A stretch of DNA of 56,807 nt from an uncultured Amphritea sp. Lineage in GTDB: Bacteria > Pseudomonadota > Gammaproteobacteria > Pseudomonadales > Balneatricaceae. The stretch is taken from NCBI RefSeq assembly GCF_937127095.1, contig NZ_CAKZLP010000030.1:1-56807 (forward strand), in the 5' to 3' direction. The notes beneath the pieces are model-generated. The model was not told where the DNA came from and ran no database searches. It worked only from the letters and a program-made list of their open reading frames with translations. Made by a program: the position numbers and the translations under genes. Shown here in pieces: positions 1-9,365 of the stretch; the first letter of the stretch is position 1, and every line of letters starts with the position of its first letter.

Positions 1-35
1 CCTCACGGCGGTTTTATGTTTTTTCTTGGCTTTTT

Positions 36-92
36 CTAGCAGGAAACGCAGTTTCCGTTCTCGCCACTAGCAAGCGACGCAGTCGCGTTCTA
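36..92. repeat. Two hairpin repeat modules 3' of clpB
   Basis: Two related modules lie just past the clpB stop. Module 1 is CTAGCA (36-41), stem GGAAAC (42-47), loop GCA, stem GTTTCC (51-56), then GTTCT. Module 2 is CTAGCAA (67-73), stem GCGAC (74-78), loop GCA, stem GTCGC (82-86), then GTTCTA. The flanks and loop are the same, while the stems differ but remain perfectly self-complementary. The reverse complement of the hairpins in the 35.3-35.8 kb array has the same flanks (CTAGCAA and GTTCTAG), so these look like one dispersed family. The modules may also act as a 3' end for clpB, but there is no clean T tract on the minus strand. The remainder of 1-102 holds no gene. Confidence 0.6.
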
Positions 93-102
93 ACAGCTGC
101 TT

Positions 103-2679
103 TTACCTGAATGTAAACTTCCCGGCTTCGACGTCAACGCCAATCTCTGAGCCTGGAAGATATTTACCCGCAAGCAGCTCCTGCGCCAACGGGTTTTCTA
201 TCCATTGCTGAATTGCTCGTTTCAGAGGTCGCGCGCCATAGATCGGTTCAAAACCAACATCCACCAGCTTATCCATTGCAGTAGAGGTTAAGGTCAGTGT
301 CAGTTCGCGCTCCGTCAGACGCTGACGCAGACGATTCAGCTGAATCTCAGCAATACCACGAACCTGCTCTTTGCGCAGACTGTGGAATACGACGACCTCA
401 TCAATCCGGTTGATCACCTCTGGGCGGAAGTGATTACCCACCACTTCCATTACTGCGCTCTGCATCAACTCATAATCGTCATCATCGCTGAAGTTCTGAA
501 TCAGATCTGAACCCAGGTTGGATGTCATGACCACGATGGTATTACGGAAATCGACAGTACGACCCTGGCCATCGGTCAGGCGACCATCTTCCAGCACCTG
601 CAATAGAATATTGAACACATCCGGATGCGCTTTCTCCACCTCATCCAGCAACAATACTGAATAGGGTTTGCGGCGAACCGCTTCGGTCAGGTATCCACCT
701 TCCTCATAACCAACATACCCCGGAGGCGCACCAATCAGTCTGGCTACAGAATGTTTCTCCATAAACTCAGACATATCGATCCGCACCATCGCATCCTCGG
801 TATCAAAGAGAAAACCCGCCAGCGCTTTACAGAGTTCGGTCTTACCGACCCCGGTTGGGCCCAGAAACAGGAAAGACCCGTTGGGGCGATTAGGATCAGC
901 CAGGCCTGCACGAGACCGGCGCACCGCATTGGAAACCGCCCGCACCGCTTCGTGCTGACCGATGACCTGCTTATGCAGGGCATCTTCCATACGCAACAGT
1001 TTTTCCCGTTCGCCTTCAAGCATCTTGGAGACCGGAATGCCGGTCCACTTAGAAACGACTTCAGCCACCTCCTCTTCACCCACGCGGTTACGCAGCAGTC
1101 GATTTTGCTGGGGCAGATCTTCAACATCGGCAGCAGCCTGCAGCTGCTTTTCCAACTCTGGGATAACACCGTATTGCAGCTCAGACATGCGACTCAGATC
1201 ACCCGAGCGGGTTGCCTGCTCCAATTCGGTACGTGCCTGATCGAGTTTTTCTTTAATCTGCTGAGAGCCTTGCAGTACAACTTTCTCTGCTTTCCAGATC
1301 TCTTCGAGGTCGGAATACTCTTTTTCGACTGATTCGATATTGGTTTGCAGCTCCTCTAAACGCTTGATAGCCGCCTGATCTTTCTCTTTCTTCAGCGCTT
1401 CACGTTCCATTTTTAACTGAATCAGACGTCGCTCAAGACGATCCATACTCTCAGGTTTGGAATCGATCTCCATGCGGATACGACTACCCGCCTCATCAAT
1501 CAGGTCGATCGCTTTATCCGGCAGCTGGCGATCGGTGATATATCGTTGTGACAGTTTGGCTGCCGCGATAATGGCCGAGTCGGTAATATCAACGCCGTGG
1601 TGAATCTCGTAACGCTCTTTCAGTCCCCGAAGAATGGCAATGGTATCCTCTTCACTCGGCTCATCGACCAACACTTTCTGGAAACGACGTTCGAGCGCGG
1701 CATCTTTCTCTACGTATTTGCGGTATTCATCCAGCGTGGTAGCACCGACACAATGAAGCTCGCCACGGGCAAGCGCCGGCTTTAACATATTACCAGCATC
1801 CATTGAGCCTTCGCCTTTACCGGCACCGACCATGGTATGCAGCTCATCGATAAACAGAATAACCTGACCTTCCTGCTTAGACAGTTCGTTAAGCACCGAC
1901 TTAAGCCGCTCTTCGAACTCTCCACGGAACTTTGCCCCGGCGATCAGCGCGCCCATATCCAAGGACAACACCTTTTTGTTTTTCAGCCCTTCTGGCACTT
2001 CACCGTTAATAATGCGTTGCGCCAGACCTTCAACAATGGCGGTTTTACCCACGCCGGGCTCGCCGATCAGCACCGGATTGTTTTTCGTACGTCGCTGCAG
2101 AACCTGGATAGTTCGGCGAATCTCGTCATCACGACCAATCACAGGATCAAGCTTGCCGGATTCAGCCCGAGCGGTCAGATCGACGGTAAACTTATCCAGC
2201 GCCTGCCGACTTTCTTCTGCATTAGGATCATTCACACCATCACCGCCCCGCATCTGCGTAATTGCCTGTTCCAGTTGTTGCTTTGTCACACCGGCCTGCT
2301 TAAGAAGCTTACCCACGCCGCTTTTATCTTCCAGCATTGCCAGAATAAAAAGCTCACTGGCGATATACTGATCACCGCGCTGCTGAGCAAGCTTATCGGT
2401 CATATTAAACAGCTTGCCCATATTGGGAGAGAAACGCAGCTCACCATCACTGTTTGTCACTTGCGGTAACTCATTGAAGAGCGACTGCACCGATGAACGA
2501 AGCTGATTAACATTGGCACCGGACTGCGCCAACAGGGGTTTGACAGAGCCACCCTGCTGATCCAGCAGCGCCAGCAACAGGTGAACCGGTTCTATATAGT
2601 TATGGTCTTTGCCTACGGCAAGGGACTGCGCATCCCCCAGGGCTGATTGTAATTTACTGGTAAAACGTTCGGGTTGCAT
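103..2679 (-). CDS. clpB: ATP-dependent disaggregase chaperone ClpB
   Basis: Cytoplasmic hexameric AAA+ disaggregase that rescues aggregated proteins together with DnaK after heat stress. The 858-residue product has the usual family length. It has an N-terminal Clp repeat domain, a first ATPase domain with Walker A GEPGVGKT and the [12 protein letters not shown] segment, a long middle coiled coil (about residues 410-530) and a second ATPase domain with GPTGVGKT. The reading frame stays open 15 codons further upstream, but homologues begin at [10 protein letters not shown]. That ATG at 2679 has a strong AGGAGG ribosome site five bases before it, so it was chosen. A heat-shock promoter lies about 95 bases upstream. 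The gene is monocistronic as far as the window shows. Confidence 0.98.
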   Translation of the reverse strand: MQPERFTSKLQSALGDAQSLAVGKDHNYIEPVHLLLALLDQQGGSVKPLLAQSGANVNQLRSSVQSLFNELPQVTNSDGELRFSPNMGKLFNMTDKLAQQRGDQYIASELFILAMLEDKSGVGKLLKQAGVTKQQLEQAITQMRGGDGVNDPNAEESRQALDKFTVDLTARAESGKLDPVIGRDDEIRRTIQVLQRRTKNNPVLIGEPGVGKTAIVEGLAQRIINGEVPEGLKNKKVLSLDMGALIAGAKFRGEFEERLKSVLNELSKQEGQVILFIDELHTMVGAGKGEGSMDAGNMLKPALARGELHCVGATTLDEYRKYVEKDAALERRFQKVLVDEPSEEDTIAILRGLKERYEIHHGVDITDSAIIAAAKLSQRYITDRQLPDKAIDLIDEAGSRIRMEIDSKPESMDRLERRLIQLKMEREALKKEKDQAAIKRLEELQTNIESVEKEYSDLEEIWKAEKVVLQGSQQIKEKLDQARTELEQATRSGDLSRMSELQYGVIPELEKQLQAAADVEDLPQQNRLLRNRVGEEEVAEVVSKWTGIPVSKMLEGEREKLLRMEDALHKQVIGQHEAVRAVSNAVRRSRAGLADPNRPNGSFLFLGPTGVGKTELCKALAGFLFDTEDAMVRIDMSEFMEKHSVARLIGAPPGYVGYEEGGYLTEAVRRKPYSVLLLDEVEKAHPDVFNILLQVLEDGRLTDGQGRTVDFRNTIVVMTSNLGSDLIQNFSDDDDYELMQSAVMEVVGNHFRPEVINRIDEVVVFHSLRKEQVRGIAEIQLNRLRQRLTERELTLTLTSTAMDKLVDVGFEPIYGARPLKRAIQQWIENPLAQELLAGKYLPGSEIGVDVEAGKFTFR

Positions 2680-2770
2680 AGTCCCCTCCTGATCTGTTGA
2701 ACCCTGCCGGTTTTGAGCTTTCATTAAAGCGGACGGCGGGTTGTTTGATACTTACTAGCGTGTACTTATA

Positions 2771-2798
2771 AGTATGGGTAGATCAGGCGAATTTCAAG
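2771..2798 (-). promoter_or_regulatory. Sigma-32 heat-shock promoter of clpB
   Basis: On the minus strand CTTGAAA (2792-2798) is followed after 13 bases by CCCATACT (2771-2778). The sigma-32 consensus is CTTGAAA, 13-14 bases, CCCCATNT, so the -35 element is exact and the -10 element is close. Transcription would start near 2764 and leave a leader of about 85 bases before the clpB ATG. The site is where a heat-shock promoter is expected for this gene. Confidence 0.87.
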
Positions 2799-2846
2799 GC
2801 TATATCAGTATTTGCTTATATATTTATGCGCGTTTTCTAGTGCGAC

Positions 2847-3035
2847 TTACTCTGTCTCACTACGTACTTTATTTAACGACTTCGAGGACGGCCCGTCATT
2901 AACGCCGCAGCCAGAGCAATTGCTGCATCCGCCACCGCTGCACTTTTTATTAAAGGTGCGGTAGAGGTAACGACCAAACCAGATACTCAGCAGGATAATA
3001 ACGGCAACCAGCACTACCCAATCAAACAGCGTCAT
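2847..3035 (-). CDS. FeoB-associated Cys-rich membrane protein
   Basis: A 62-residue protein with one N-terminal membrane helix (about residues 5-27) and a short cytoplasmic tail holding four cysteines in the pattern C-x4-C-x2-C-x2-C (residues about 32-44). Small Cys-rich membrane proteins of this type commonly follow feoB and are thought to assist or regulate ferrous iron uptake; their mechanism is not settled. The start ATG has an AAAGGTGA ribosome site. Only 16 bases separate it from the feoB stop, so it is very likely the third gene of a feoA-feoB operon and takes the position FeoC holds in enterobacteria. It is not recognisably homologous to winged-helix FeoC. Confidence 0.85.
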   Translation of the reverse strand: MTLFDWVVLVAVIILLSIWFGRYLYRTFNKKCSGGGCSNCSGCGVNDGPSSKSLNKVRSETE

Positions 3036-3051
3036 ATATTCACCTTTACAA

Positions 3052-5019
3052 CTACATCCACAACGAGGCCAGATTAAACACCAGCCATGATCCTAGCCAG
3101 GCGAGTACCAGCCCCATCATGATTGACACACCCGCCCAGCGCCAACTGCCGGTTTCTCTGCGGATGGTTGCAATCGTCGCCAGGCAGGGCATATACAGCA
3201 ACGTAAATACCATCAGCGCCAGACCTGAGGCCGGGGCAAGCGCACTTCCCAGCGCCGCTTGCAGTCCTGCCATATCATTCATATCAGTTTGATAGACAAC
3301 CACCAGCGATGCCGCAATCACCTCTTTAGCGATAAATCCAGACAGTAACGCGACCGTTTCCTGCCAACCAAATCCCATCGGCGCAAACAGCGGCGCGACG
3401 AAGTGACCTAGTTGCTCCAGCCAGGGCGTCCCCTGCTGCGGAAAGCTTTGCAGCAGCCAGATAAGGATCGAGCCTACCAGGATAACACCACCGATTTTGC
3501 GCAGAAAATCACCCGCTTTATCCCACACATGCAGCAACATGGATCGCGGAGATGGGAAGCGCCAGGGTGGCAACTCCATGATAAACGTCTCATCATGCTG
3601 CTCAGGAATCGTTCGGGCCAGCAGAGCCGCAATCGCAAACGCCACCAGAATCCCCAGCATGTATAAACCAAACAGCACGGTACCCGCATGATCGGCAAAA
3701 AAGATCCCCGCTAACAAGACATAAACCGGCAAGCGCGCGGAGCAACTCATGAACGGGTTAATCAGAATAGTGATCAGTCTTGCACGAGGCTCTTCAATGG
3801 TCCGCGCTGACATAATCGCGGGTACGTTACAACCAAAGCCCATCACCAGGGGTACAAACGCTTTACCATGCAGCCCCACTTTGCTCATCAGATTATCAGT
3901 GAGGAAAGCAGCCCGGGCCATATAGCCACTCTGTTCCAGCAAAGCGATGAAAAAGAATAGCAGTACCACATTCGGCAGAAACACCAGCACCCCACCAACA
4001 CCGGCAATCAGACCTTCCACTATCAGGTTTTTCAACAGAGACTCAGGCATAAATGTGCCCACCTGCTGACCCACCCAGCTTACACCAGCGTCTATCCAAT
4101 CTGCCGGATAACTCCCCAGCGTAAAAGTCGCTTCAAACATCACCCACAGCAACATGATAAAAACCGGAAGACCCAGCCAGCGATTCAGTGCAACTGCATC
4201 AAGCCAATGATCAGCCGCTGACTGATCCCGGTGCTCACTGCTACTTTTATGCAACAATCCATGGATAAAGCCATAACGCCCCTCTGCCACCATCTCTGCC
4301 GGTGACTCATCATGACGGCTGGCAAGCAGCTCAAGCGCCTGACGTCCGGCCTGAGTCTGATCGTCACTCAGCAGCGCTACACCGTCCCCCGCCGACTCCA
4401 GCCAACGCACCGCTTGCCAGCGACTCATGCCTGCTTTCTCCAGCGAGCAGATAGCCTGCTCCATGTGCGGCTCATAGGTCATCAGTAATGGTTCACACTG
4501 TTGCCCGATATTATCCAGCAGCAGGTCCATTAACGCAGGAATATGACTATTGCTGCGACCATCACTGCCGATCACCGGCTTTGATAACCCAATACTCAGC
4601 TCAGCCAGGTCAACCGTATCGCCCTGTTTTTCAAGCTCATCCAGCATATTCAGGGCAACCACCACTGGCAAACCCTGCTCCAACAGTTGCATTGTTAGTG
4701 CGAGGTTTCGTGCCAGATTATTGGCATCGACAACATTCAGAATCAGATCCGGCGGGGTATCAATAAGGTAGTCACGGGCAACCATCTCCTCTACCCGACT
4801 ATTCGCTAGCGAGTAGATACCCGGCAGATCGATAAAATGAAAAATTATACCCCGCCACTCTTTCTGGCCTTCACGGCTGGTAACCGTAATACCCGCCATA
4901 TTCCCGGTGCGTTGCCGGGCACCGGTTAACTGATTGAATAATGAGGTTTTTCCACAGTTCGGATTACCGATGAGCGCAATGGTATATGAGGGCTTAGTAT
5001 GCGGGATAGAATCTAACAT
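3052..5019 (-). CDS. feoB: Ferrous iron transporter FeoB
   Basis: Inner-membrane GTP-gated Fe(II) importer. The N-terminal G domain (about residues 10-170) shows GNPNCGKTS (G1), DLPGIYSL (G3) and NMLD (G4). The membrane part (about residues 280-655) retains both gate repeats, including GFGCNVPAIMSART and KEVIAASLVVVY. At 655 residues it is shorter than the roughly 770 of E. coli FeoB, mainly through a compact linker and C-terminus; no motif is missing, so it is a short-form FeoB rather than a truncation. Its ATG overlaps the feoA stop (ATGA at 5016-5019), so translation is probably coupled. Expression should follow the Fur-boxed promoter ahead of feoA. Confidence 0.96.
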   Translation of the reverse strand: MLDSIPHTKPSYTIALIGNPNCGKTSLFNQLTGARQRTGNMAGITVTSREGQKEWRGIIFHFIDLPGIYSLANSRVEEMVARDYLIDTPPDLILNVVDANNLARNLALTMQLLEQGLPVVVALNMLDELEKQGDTVDLAELSIGLSKPVIGSDGRSNSHIPALMDLLLDNIGQQCEPLLMTYEPHMEQAICSLEKAGMSRWQAVRWLESAGDGVALLSDDQTQAGRQALELLASRHDESPAEMVAEGRYGFIHGLLHKSSSEHRDQSAADHWLDAVALNRWLGLPVFIMLLWVMFEATFTLGSYPADWIDAGVSWVGQQVGTFMPESLLKNLIVEGLIAGVGGVLVFLPNVVLLFFFIALLEQSGYMARAAFLTDNLMSKVGLHGKAFVPLVMGFGCNVPAIMSARTIEEPRARLITILINPFMSCSARLPVYVLLAGIFFADHAGTVLFGLYMLGILVAFAIAALLARTIPEQHDETFIMELPPWRFPSPRSMLLHVWDKAGDFLRKIGGVILVGSILIWLLQSFPQQGTPWLEQLGHFVAPLFAPMGFGWQETVALLSGFIAKEVIAASLVVVYQTDMNDMAGLQAALGSALAPASGLALMVFTLLYMPCLATIATIRRETGSWRWAGVSIMMGLVLAWLGSWLVFNLASLWM

Positions 5020-5246
5020 CAGGACTGCAGCTCCACCTGAATATAGCCCGCCTCTTCAGTGCGCAGGCAGATCTGTTGTTTACCAATGAAATAAACCCGG
5101 GGATTGCCCAACAGCGAGGTTGCCGCAACCGAAACCTGCAACCCCTTTAATACACCCAGCGCCACAAGCCGCTGGCGCAGAGATTCAGGGCCTGCAATAG
5201 ACATAATTTTTGCCTGCTGGCGGGTTTTCAGTTCGATCAGCGTCAT
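5019..5246 (-). CDS. feoA: Ferrous iron transport accessory protein FeoA
   Basis: Small cytoplasmic SH3-like protein that works with FeoB in ferrous iron uptake. The product is about 75 residues, normal for FeoA, with the typical LRQRLVALGVLKG segment followed by beta strands. The frame also allows a GTG start two codons upstream (5252), but that would sit only two bases after the GAG ribosome site. The ATG at 5246 has GAG eight bases upstream and is preferred. The stop overlaps the feoB start. A Fur-like box and a TATAAT -10 lie directly upstream, which points to iron-repressed expression. Confidence 0.9.
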   Translation of the reverse strand: MTLIELKTRQQAKIMSIAGPESLRQRLVALGVLKGLQVSVAATSLLGNPRVYFIGKQQICLRTEEAGYIQVELQS

Positions 5247-5261
5247 CGGCACATCTCAAAA

Positions 5262-5283
5262 GTTAATGAGAACCATTATTATA
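5262..5283 (-). promoter_or_regulatory. Fur box overlapping the feo promoter -10
   Basis: Bases 5262-5280 match the 19-base Fur consensus GATAATGATAATCATTATC at 15 of 19 positions, as read on the plus strand. On the minus strand a TATAAT hexamer occupies 5278-5283, so Fur binding would block RNA polymerase. The -35 region is weak (a CTTGAT-like hexamer at 15-base spacing). Repression of feoA-feoB by iron-loaded Fur is the expected logic for ferrous iron transporters. Confidence 0.8.
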
Positions 5284-5333
5284 TGGTAATCAAAATCAAT
5301 CAAGCTGCAACGATAAATTTTTATTGACGCAGA

Positions 5334-6062
5334 TCAATTAATCCAGATCACACTTGCCATTCGCCCGGTCACGCCCTCGCGACGATAGGAGTAAAACAGC
5401 TCCGACTGAGAGAAGGTGCAGTACTTCCCACCCGAGATGCTCTGCACGCCTGCTCTATTGAGACGCAGCCGGGCAAGCTCAAAGATATCAGCCATCCACT
5501 TGCCGGGATTGGGTGACGGGACAAAGGCATACGCTGATGTTTCGATGACAGCACAAAACTGTGCCCGCACCTCATCACCCACTTCAAATGCCGAGGGACC
5601 AATAGCTGGCCCAAACCAGACCAGCACCTCAGCTGGATCAGGAAAGACAGAAAGAGCCTGTTCAAGCACGCCATCAACCAGACCGCGCCAGCCTGCATGG
5701 GCCACGGCGACCCGGTTTCCCTGCTTATTGGTAAAGAAAACCGGCAAACAATCGGCGGTCATAACCACGCAAGGCTGACCAGCCTCATCGCTCCAGCAGG
5801 CATCTGCTTCAAGGACCAAACCGTCATTGCGGGCCTTGACCAGTTGGGTACCATGCACCTGAGCCAGCCATTGCGGCTGTTTGTCGAATGCACACTGCTC
5901 AGACAGTGCCAGACGGTTTGCGGCGACCCGTTCAGGGGCGTCACCCACATGATCACCCAGATTTAACGAGCTATAAATCCCCTCACTGCATCCGCCCAGC
6001 CGGGTGGTAGTGAACGCACTGATATGATCAGGCGCACACCAGTCTGCAGTGATCAGTTTCAC
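5334..6062 (-). CDS. pgeF: Peptidoglycan editing factor PgeF (YfiH, laccase-domain protein)
   Basis: A 242-residue cytoplasmic protein of the YfiH/DUF152 family. Members show multicopper-like oxidase or purine nucleoside phosphorylase activities in vitro, and E. coli PgeF removes misincorporated amino acids from peptidoglycan precursors. Visible motifs are TADCLPVFF, VAHAGWRGLVDG (metal-binding His) and FGPAIGPSAFEVGDEV. The start is a GTG at 6062 that overlaps the rluD stop as GTGA, so it is translationally coupled to rluD. That rluD-pgeF pairing is conserved in gammaproteobacteria. Its length is normal. The gene end lies about 90 bases from the feoA start, with the feo promoter in between. 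Confidence 0.93.
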   Translation of the reverse strand: MKLITADWCAPDHISAFTTTRLGGCSEGIYSSLNLGDHVGDAPERVAANRLALSEQCAFDKQPQWLAQVHGTQLVKARNDGLVLEADACWSDEAGQPCVVMTADCLPVFFTNKQGNRVAVAHAGWRGLVDGVLEQALSVFPDPAEVLVWFGPAIGPSAFEVGDEVRAQFCAVIETSAYAFVPSPNPGKWMADIFELARLRLNRAGVQSISGGKYCTFSQSELFYSYRREGVTGRMASVIWIN

Positions 6063-7027
6063 AGATCGACCTCGTGATGCTCCGCATCTCTCTTGAGGCT
6101 ATTCAGCAGGCTTTGCATATCATCAGGAAGATCAACTTCCCAGGCCATCAGCTGACCGCTGACCGGATGAAAAAGCTCTAACCGCTTTGCATGCAGTGCC
6201 TGACGATTGAAACCTTTCAATTTAGCCAGCAGTTGCGGACTCACCCCTTTTGGCAGACGGAAACGACCTCCGTACATCTGATCACCGACCAGCGGGTAGT
6301 TAATATGGGACATATGCACACGGATCTGGTGGGTCCGACCGGTTTCAAGTTTCAGCCGAATTTGCGTATGGGCACGGAACCGCTTCAGCACCCGGTAATG
6401 GGTGACCGCTTCTTTACCCATACCAACCACGGCCATCTTTTGCCGGTTGCGCGAGTGTCGTCCCAATGGCTCATCTACCGTGCCACCGCCGGTCATCACA
6501 CCTGCGACCACCGCTTCATATTCCCGCCCCATGGAACGGTCTTGCAGCTGGGAAACAAGTTCTGTCTGCGCCTGAATAGTTTTAGCAACCACCATCAACC
6601 CGGTCGTATCCATATCTAACCGATGCACTACACCCGCCCGCGGCACCTGCGCAATGTCAGGATAATAATGCAGCAGCCCATTGAGCAGTGTATCTTCCCA
6701 ATGCCCTGCCGCCGGATGAACAACCAGACCAGCAGGCTTATTGATAATCATAATATCGTCATCTTCATAGATGATATCCAGCGACATCTCGACCGCTTTG
6801 TACTGGTCGATTATGTCCAGCTCTGCGGATATAACTAACAGCTCGCCCCCTAATAATTTATCCCGGGGACGTTTAACCTCACCGTCGACGGTCAGCTGGC
6901 CATCTTTAATCCAGCCCTGCAGTCGTGAACGGGAGTACTCGGGGAAAAGTTCGGCAACAGCCTGATCTAATCGTTTACTAATCAGATCATCGGAAACTGT
7001 TGCGCTAAGTTGAACCTTCTCAGTCAT
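6059..7027 (-). CDS. rluD: 23S rRNA pseudouridine synthase RluD
   Basis: Modifies uridines 1911, 1915 and 1917 in helix 69 of 23S rRNA in characterised relatives. The 322-residue product has an N-terminal S4 RNA-binding domain (KRLDQAVAELFPEYSRSRL, about residues 18-70) and a catalytic domain with HRLDMDTTGLMVVAKT, whose Asp is the nucleophile. The later LETGRTHQIRVHM motif is also present. It is divergent from bamD across 180 bases, as I recall for Pseudomonas, and its stop overlaps the pgeF start. The ribosome site before the ATG is poor; no better start is visible. Confidence 0.96.
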   Translation of the reverse strand: MTEKVQLSATVSDDLISKRLDQAVAELFPEYSRSRLQGWIKDGQLTVDGEVKRPRDKLLGGELLVISAELDIIDQYKAVEMSLDIIYEDDDIMIINKPAGLVVHPAAGHWEDTLLNGLLHYYPDIAQVPRAGVVHRLDMDTTGLMVVAKTIQAQTELVSQLQDRSMGREYEAVVAGVMTGGGTVDEPLGRHSRNRQKMAVVGMGKEAVTHYRVLKRFRAHTQIRLKLETGRTHQIRVHMSHINYPLVGDQMYGGRFRLPKGVSPQLLAKLKGFNRQALHAKRLELFHPVSGQLMAWEVDLPDDMQSLLNSLKRDAEHHEVDL

Positions 7028-7214
7028 GATTTATCTAAGTCTCGGAAAAATTAAGAAAATATAGGGCTTTATCGCAAGGAAAGCGCAGAGACGCTTTGGC
7101 TTGCCATTCGGTTATGGTTAAATAGGCCGAATTAATTTTGCACAGTATACCCGAAACGAACAGTAGCCGCTGTTAACTAACGGGAAACTCTCACTAATAG
7201 CAGGATAAATGTTT

Positions 7215-8144
7215 ATGCGCCTGGCAAAGTTGCTCGCAATTGTTTCGATCACCCTGATCGCATCTGGCTGTTCATGGTTTGGCGGTGACGACAAAGAGGC
7301 ACCGGATGTTCCTGAGCAACAGCTTTATCAGGAAGCTCTGGATATGCTTGAAAGCGCCAACTACGTTGCCGCAATTGAGAAGCTACAACTTCTGGAAGCA
7401 CGCTATCCGTTCGGCCGATTCTCTGAGCAGGCACAGCTGGAACTGATCTACGCCTACCACAAGAATTACGAACCGGAAGCCGCGCGGGCGACCGCTGATC
7501 GATTCATCCGCCTCAATCCTAACCATGAGAACCTCGACTACGCTCTCTACCTGAAAGGCCTGACCGCATTCGAACAGGACCGGACCTTCTTTGAGAAGTA
7601 CCTGCCAATCGATGAAACCCAGCGTGACCCGGGCAGCGCACTGGAATCATTTCAGAGTTTTCAGCAACTGGTATCCCGCTTCCCTAACAGTAAATACTCG
7701 CCCGATGCGCAGAAACGGATGACCTATCTGAAAAACCGCCTTGCGACTCACGAAATGCATGTAGCGCGCTACTATGTAAAACGCGAAGCCTGGGTTGCAG
7801 CCGCAAATCGGGGCCGTTATGTGGTTGAAAGCTATCAGCAAACACCCGCTGTTCCTGACGCTCTTTCGGTGATGGTATTGGCATATAACGAATTAGGCAT
7901 GACCGATCTGGCCGCTGATTCCCAAGCGGTACTGGATGCCAACTTTCCCGGCTATCAGTCAAATATACAGCTGGCGAAAAAGGAATCTCTGCTAAGTACA
8001 GCGACATTTGGCTTGCTGGGCAGCAACGATACGCCGCGTCCGGTTCAGACATCAAAACCTAATCAGACGACAGAACAGGAACGCTCATGGTTCAGTCGCC
8101 TAACCTTTGGTGTCTTCGACAGCGAAGCAGAACCTGCCAAATAA
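7215..8144 (+). CDS. bamD: Outer membrane assembly lipoprotein BamD (ComL)
   Basis: Essential lipoprotein of the BAM complex, which folds beta-barrels into the outer membrane. A signal peptide ends in the lipobox LIASGC, so the mature protein starts at a lipidated Cys. The rest is tetratricopeptide-like helices, with the typical [22 protein letters not shown] stretch split across the first repeats. Two in-frame ATGs occur, at 7209 and 7215. AGGA at 7202-7205 is three bases from the first and nine from the second, so 7215 is preferred, giving 309 residues. That exceeds the 245 of E. coli BamD because of a C-terminal extension. A clear terminator follows. Confidence 0.95.
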   Translation: MRLAKLLAIVSITLIASGCSWFGGDDKEAPDVPEQQLYQEALDMLESANYVAAIEKLQLLEARYPFGRFSEQAQLELIYAYHKNYEPEAARATADRFIRLNPNHENLDYALYLKGLTAFEQDRTFFEKYLPIDETQRDPGSALESFQSFQQLVSRFPNSKYSPDAQKRMTYLKNRLATHEMHVARYYVKREAWVAAANRGRYVVESYQQTPAVPDALSVMVLAYNELGMTDLAADSQAVLDANFPGYQSNIQLAKKESLLSTATFGLLGSNDTPRPVQTSKPNQTTEQERSWFSRLTFGVFDSEAEPAK

Positions 8145-8161
8145 CCGCACCAAATCTGATC

Positions 8162-8185
8162 AAGGCGCCAATGGGCGCCTTTTTT
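8162..8185 (+). terminator. Rho-independent terminator of bamD
   Basis: Stem AAGGCGCC (8162-8169), loop AATG, stem GGCGCCTT (8174-8181), running into a T tract at 8180-8185. It lies 17 bases after the bamD stop on the same strand. Confidence 0.9.
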
Positions 8186-8305
8186 GTTTCTCCTTGCGCC
8201 CGTTCATAGTGCACAGACCGATAGTCTCAGAAAAGCACTTCACAGGCTCCGTTATTTTCCCTTAGAATGAATAGCAGACCCCGTAAAACACCATGAGAGT
8301 TAACA

Positions 8306-9139
8306 ATGGACAGAGCTTCAATTGTTGCAGCGATGCAGGTTCAGCCGCAGATCGATACCACAACAGAGATTCAACGCCGAATAGATTTCATTAAGAGGAC
8401 TCTGCTGGCCAGCGGCTGTAAACATCTGGTTCTGGGAATCAGTGGCGGCGTTGACTCAACCACCTGCGGCCGCCTGGCGCAGCTGTCCGTTGAGCAGCTC
8501 AATCAGGAAACAGACTCGGACCGTTACCGCTTTATCGCGGTACGCCTGCCCTATAACACCCAGCAGGATGAAGATGACGCACAGGCCTCGGTCGCCTTTA
8601 TCTCACCCTCTGCCTGCGTCACCGCTAACGTTCAGCCAGGTGCTGATGGTGTTCACTCAGCAACACTCAGCGCGCTTGAAGCAGCCGGACTTGATGCGGG
8701 CAGCCCGGCACATATCGATTTTTCCAAAGGCAATGTCAAAGCCCGCATCCGTATGGCGATTCAGTATGAGATTGCCGGACTACTGGGTGGACTGGTTTTA
8801 GGTACCGATCATTCCGCTGAAAACATCACCGGTTTTTACACCAAATACGGCGATGGCGCCTGCGATCTCGCGCCACTGTTTGGTTTAAGTAAACGCCAGG
8901 TTCGTGCCGTCGCCGAAGCACTGGGGGCACCGGAACAACTGGTTCACAAAACACCGACTGCCGATCTTGAGTGCGACACACCACAACTGGCAGACGAGGT
9001 AGCATTAGGATTAACCTATAATCAGATTGATGACTTTCTTGAAGGTAAGCCTGTCAGCGCAGACGTGGAAGAAAAACTGATTGGTATCTATAGTCGCACA
9101 CAACATAAACGGCAGCCGATTCCAACGATCTACGACTGA
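8306..9139 (+). CDS. nadE: Ammonia-dependent NAD synthetase NadE
   Basis: Makes NAD from deamido-NAD, ATP and ammonia in the last step of NAD biosynthesis. The 277 residues match the short, E. coli-type enzyme with no glutaminase domain. The ATP-pyrophosphatase signature SGGVDS occurs near residue 47, and [19 protein letters not shown] forms the conserved second half of the active site. The ATG is preceded by GAGAG at suitable spacing. The gene follows the bamD terminator by about 120 bases, so it probably has its own promoter; no clear hexamers were found there. It sits between bamD and thiO, where Pseudomonas carries pilSR, as I recall. Confidence 0.95.
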   Translation: MDRASIVAAMQVQPQIDTTTEIQRRIDFIKRTLLASGCKHLVLGISGGVDSTTCGRLAQLSVEQLNQETDSDRYRFIAVRLPYNTQQDEDDAQASVAFISPSACVTANVQPGADGVHSATLSALEAAGLDAGSPAHIDFSKGNVKARIRMAIQYEIAGLLGGLVLGTDHSAENITGFYTKYGDGACDLAPLFGLSKRQVRAVAEALGAPEQLVHKTPTADLECDTPQLADEVALGLTYNQIDDFLEGKPVSADVEEKLIGIYSRTQHKRQPIPTIYD

Positions 9140-9145
9140 TCTGAA

Positions 9146-9175
9146 TTATCTAAAAGGCACTTATCTAAAGGGCAC
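9146..9175. repeat. Two tandem 15-bp copies after nadE
   Basis: TTATCTAAAAGGCAC (9146-9160) is directly followed by TTATCTAAAGGGCAC (9161-9175), one base different. It adjoins the longer hairpin element at 9188-9262 and may mark a slippage or insertion scar. Confidence 0.6.
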
Positions 9176-9187
9176 AGAAAACGCTTT

Positions 9188-9262
9188 ACCACAGAGTGCA
9201 CAGAGGTCACGGAGAAACACTACTCATTGGGTTTTCTCTGTGTTCTCAGTGTCCTCTGTGGT
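9188..9262. repeat. Large imperfect palindrome built from 9-base iterons
   Basis: The left arm (9188-9217) reads as three 9-base units after ACCA is trimmed: CACAGAGTG, CACAGAGGT, CACGGAGAA. The right arm (9233-9262) is its near reverse complement, with units CACAGAGGA, CACTGAGAA, CACAGAGAA read on the minus strand. The 15-base loop is 9218-9232. From memory, palindromes of the CACAGAGGA type are dispersed in many unrelated bacterial genomes as non-coding repeats of unknown origin. There is no T tract, so it is not a standard terminator. The stretch 9263-9365 holds nothing recognisable. Confidence 0.65.
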
Positions 9263-9365
9263 GAGTCTGCTTTAGCTTCTGAGGGGCCTGCAGGATATAA
9301 CGATAAACCCCATTCCCGATAAAGTTCAATGAAGCCTTTTTGACAACGGCGCCCTATCGACCGGC

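Noticed and set aside
751..1332. A 193-codon plus-strand open frame within clpB
   Set aside because: It is antisense to a perfectly conserved ClpB coding region, has no ribosome site and resembles no protein. Long antisense frames are expected in this codon usage.
3052..5019. FeoB truncated relative to E. coli
   Set aside because: It is about 115 residues shorter, but all G motifs, both gate segments and the C-terminal helices are present. It is a short-form FeoB.
9188..9262. Terminator of nadE
   Set aside because: The stem is long and iterated but has no T tract, and the thiO side has none either. It fits a dispersed repeat better.
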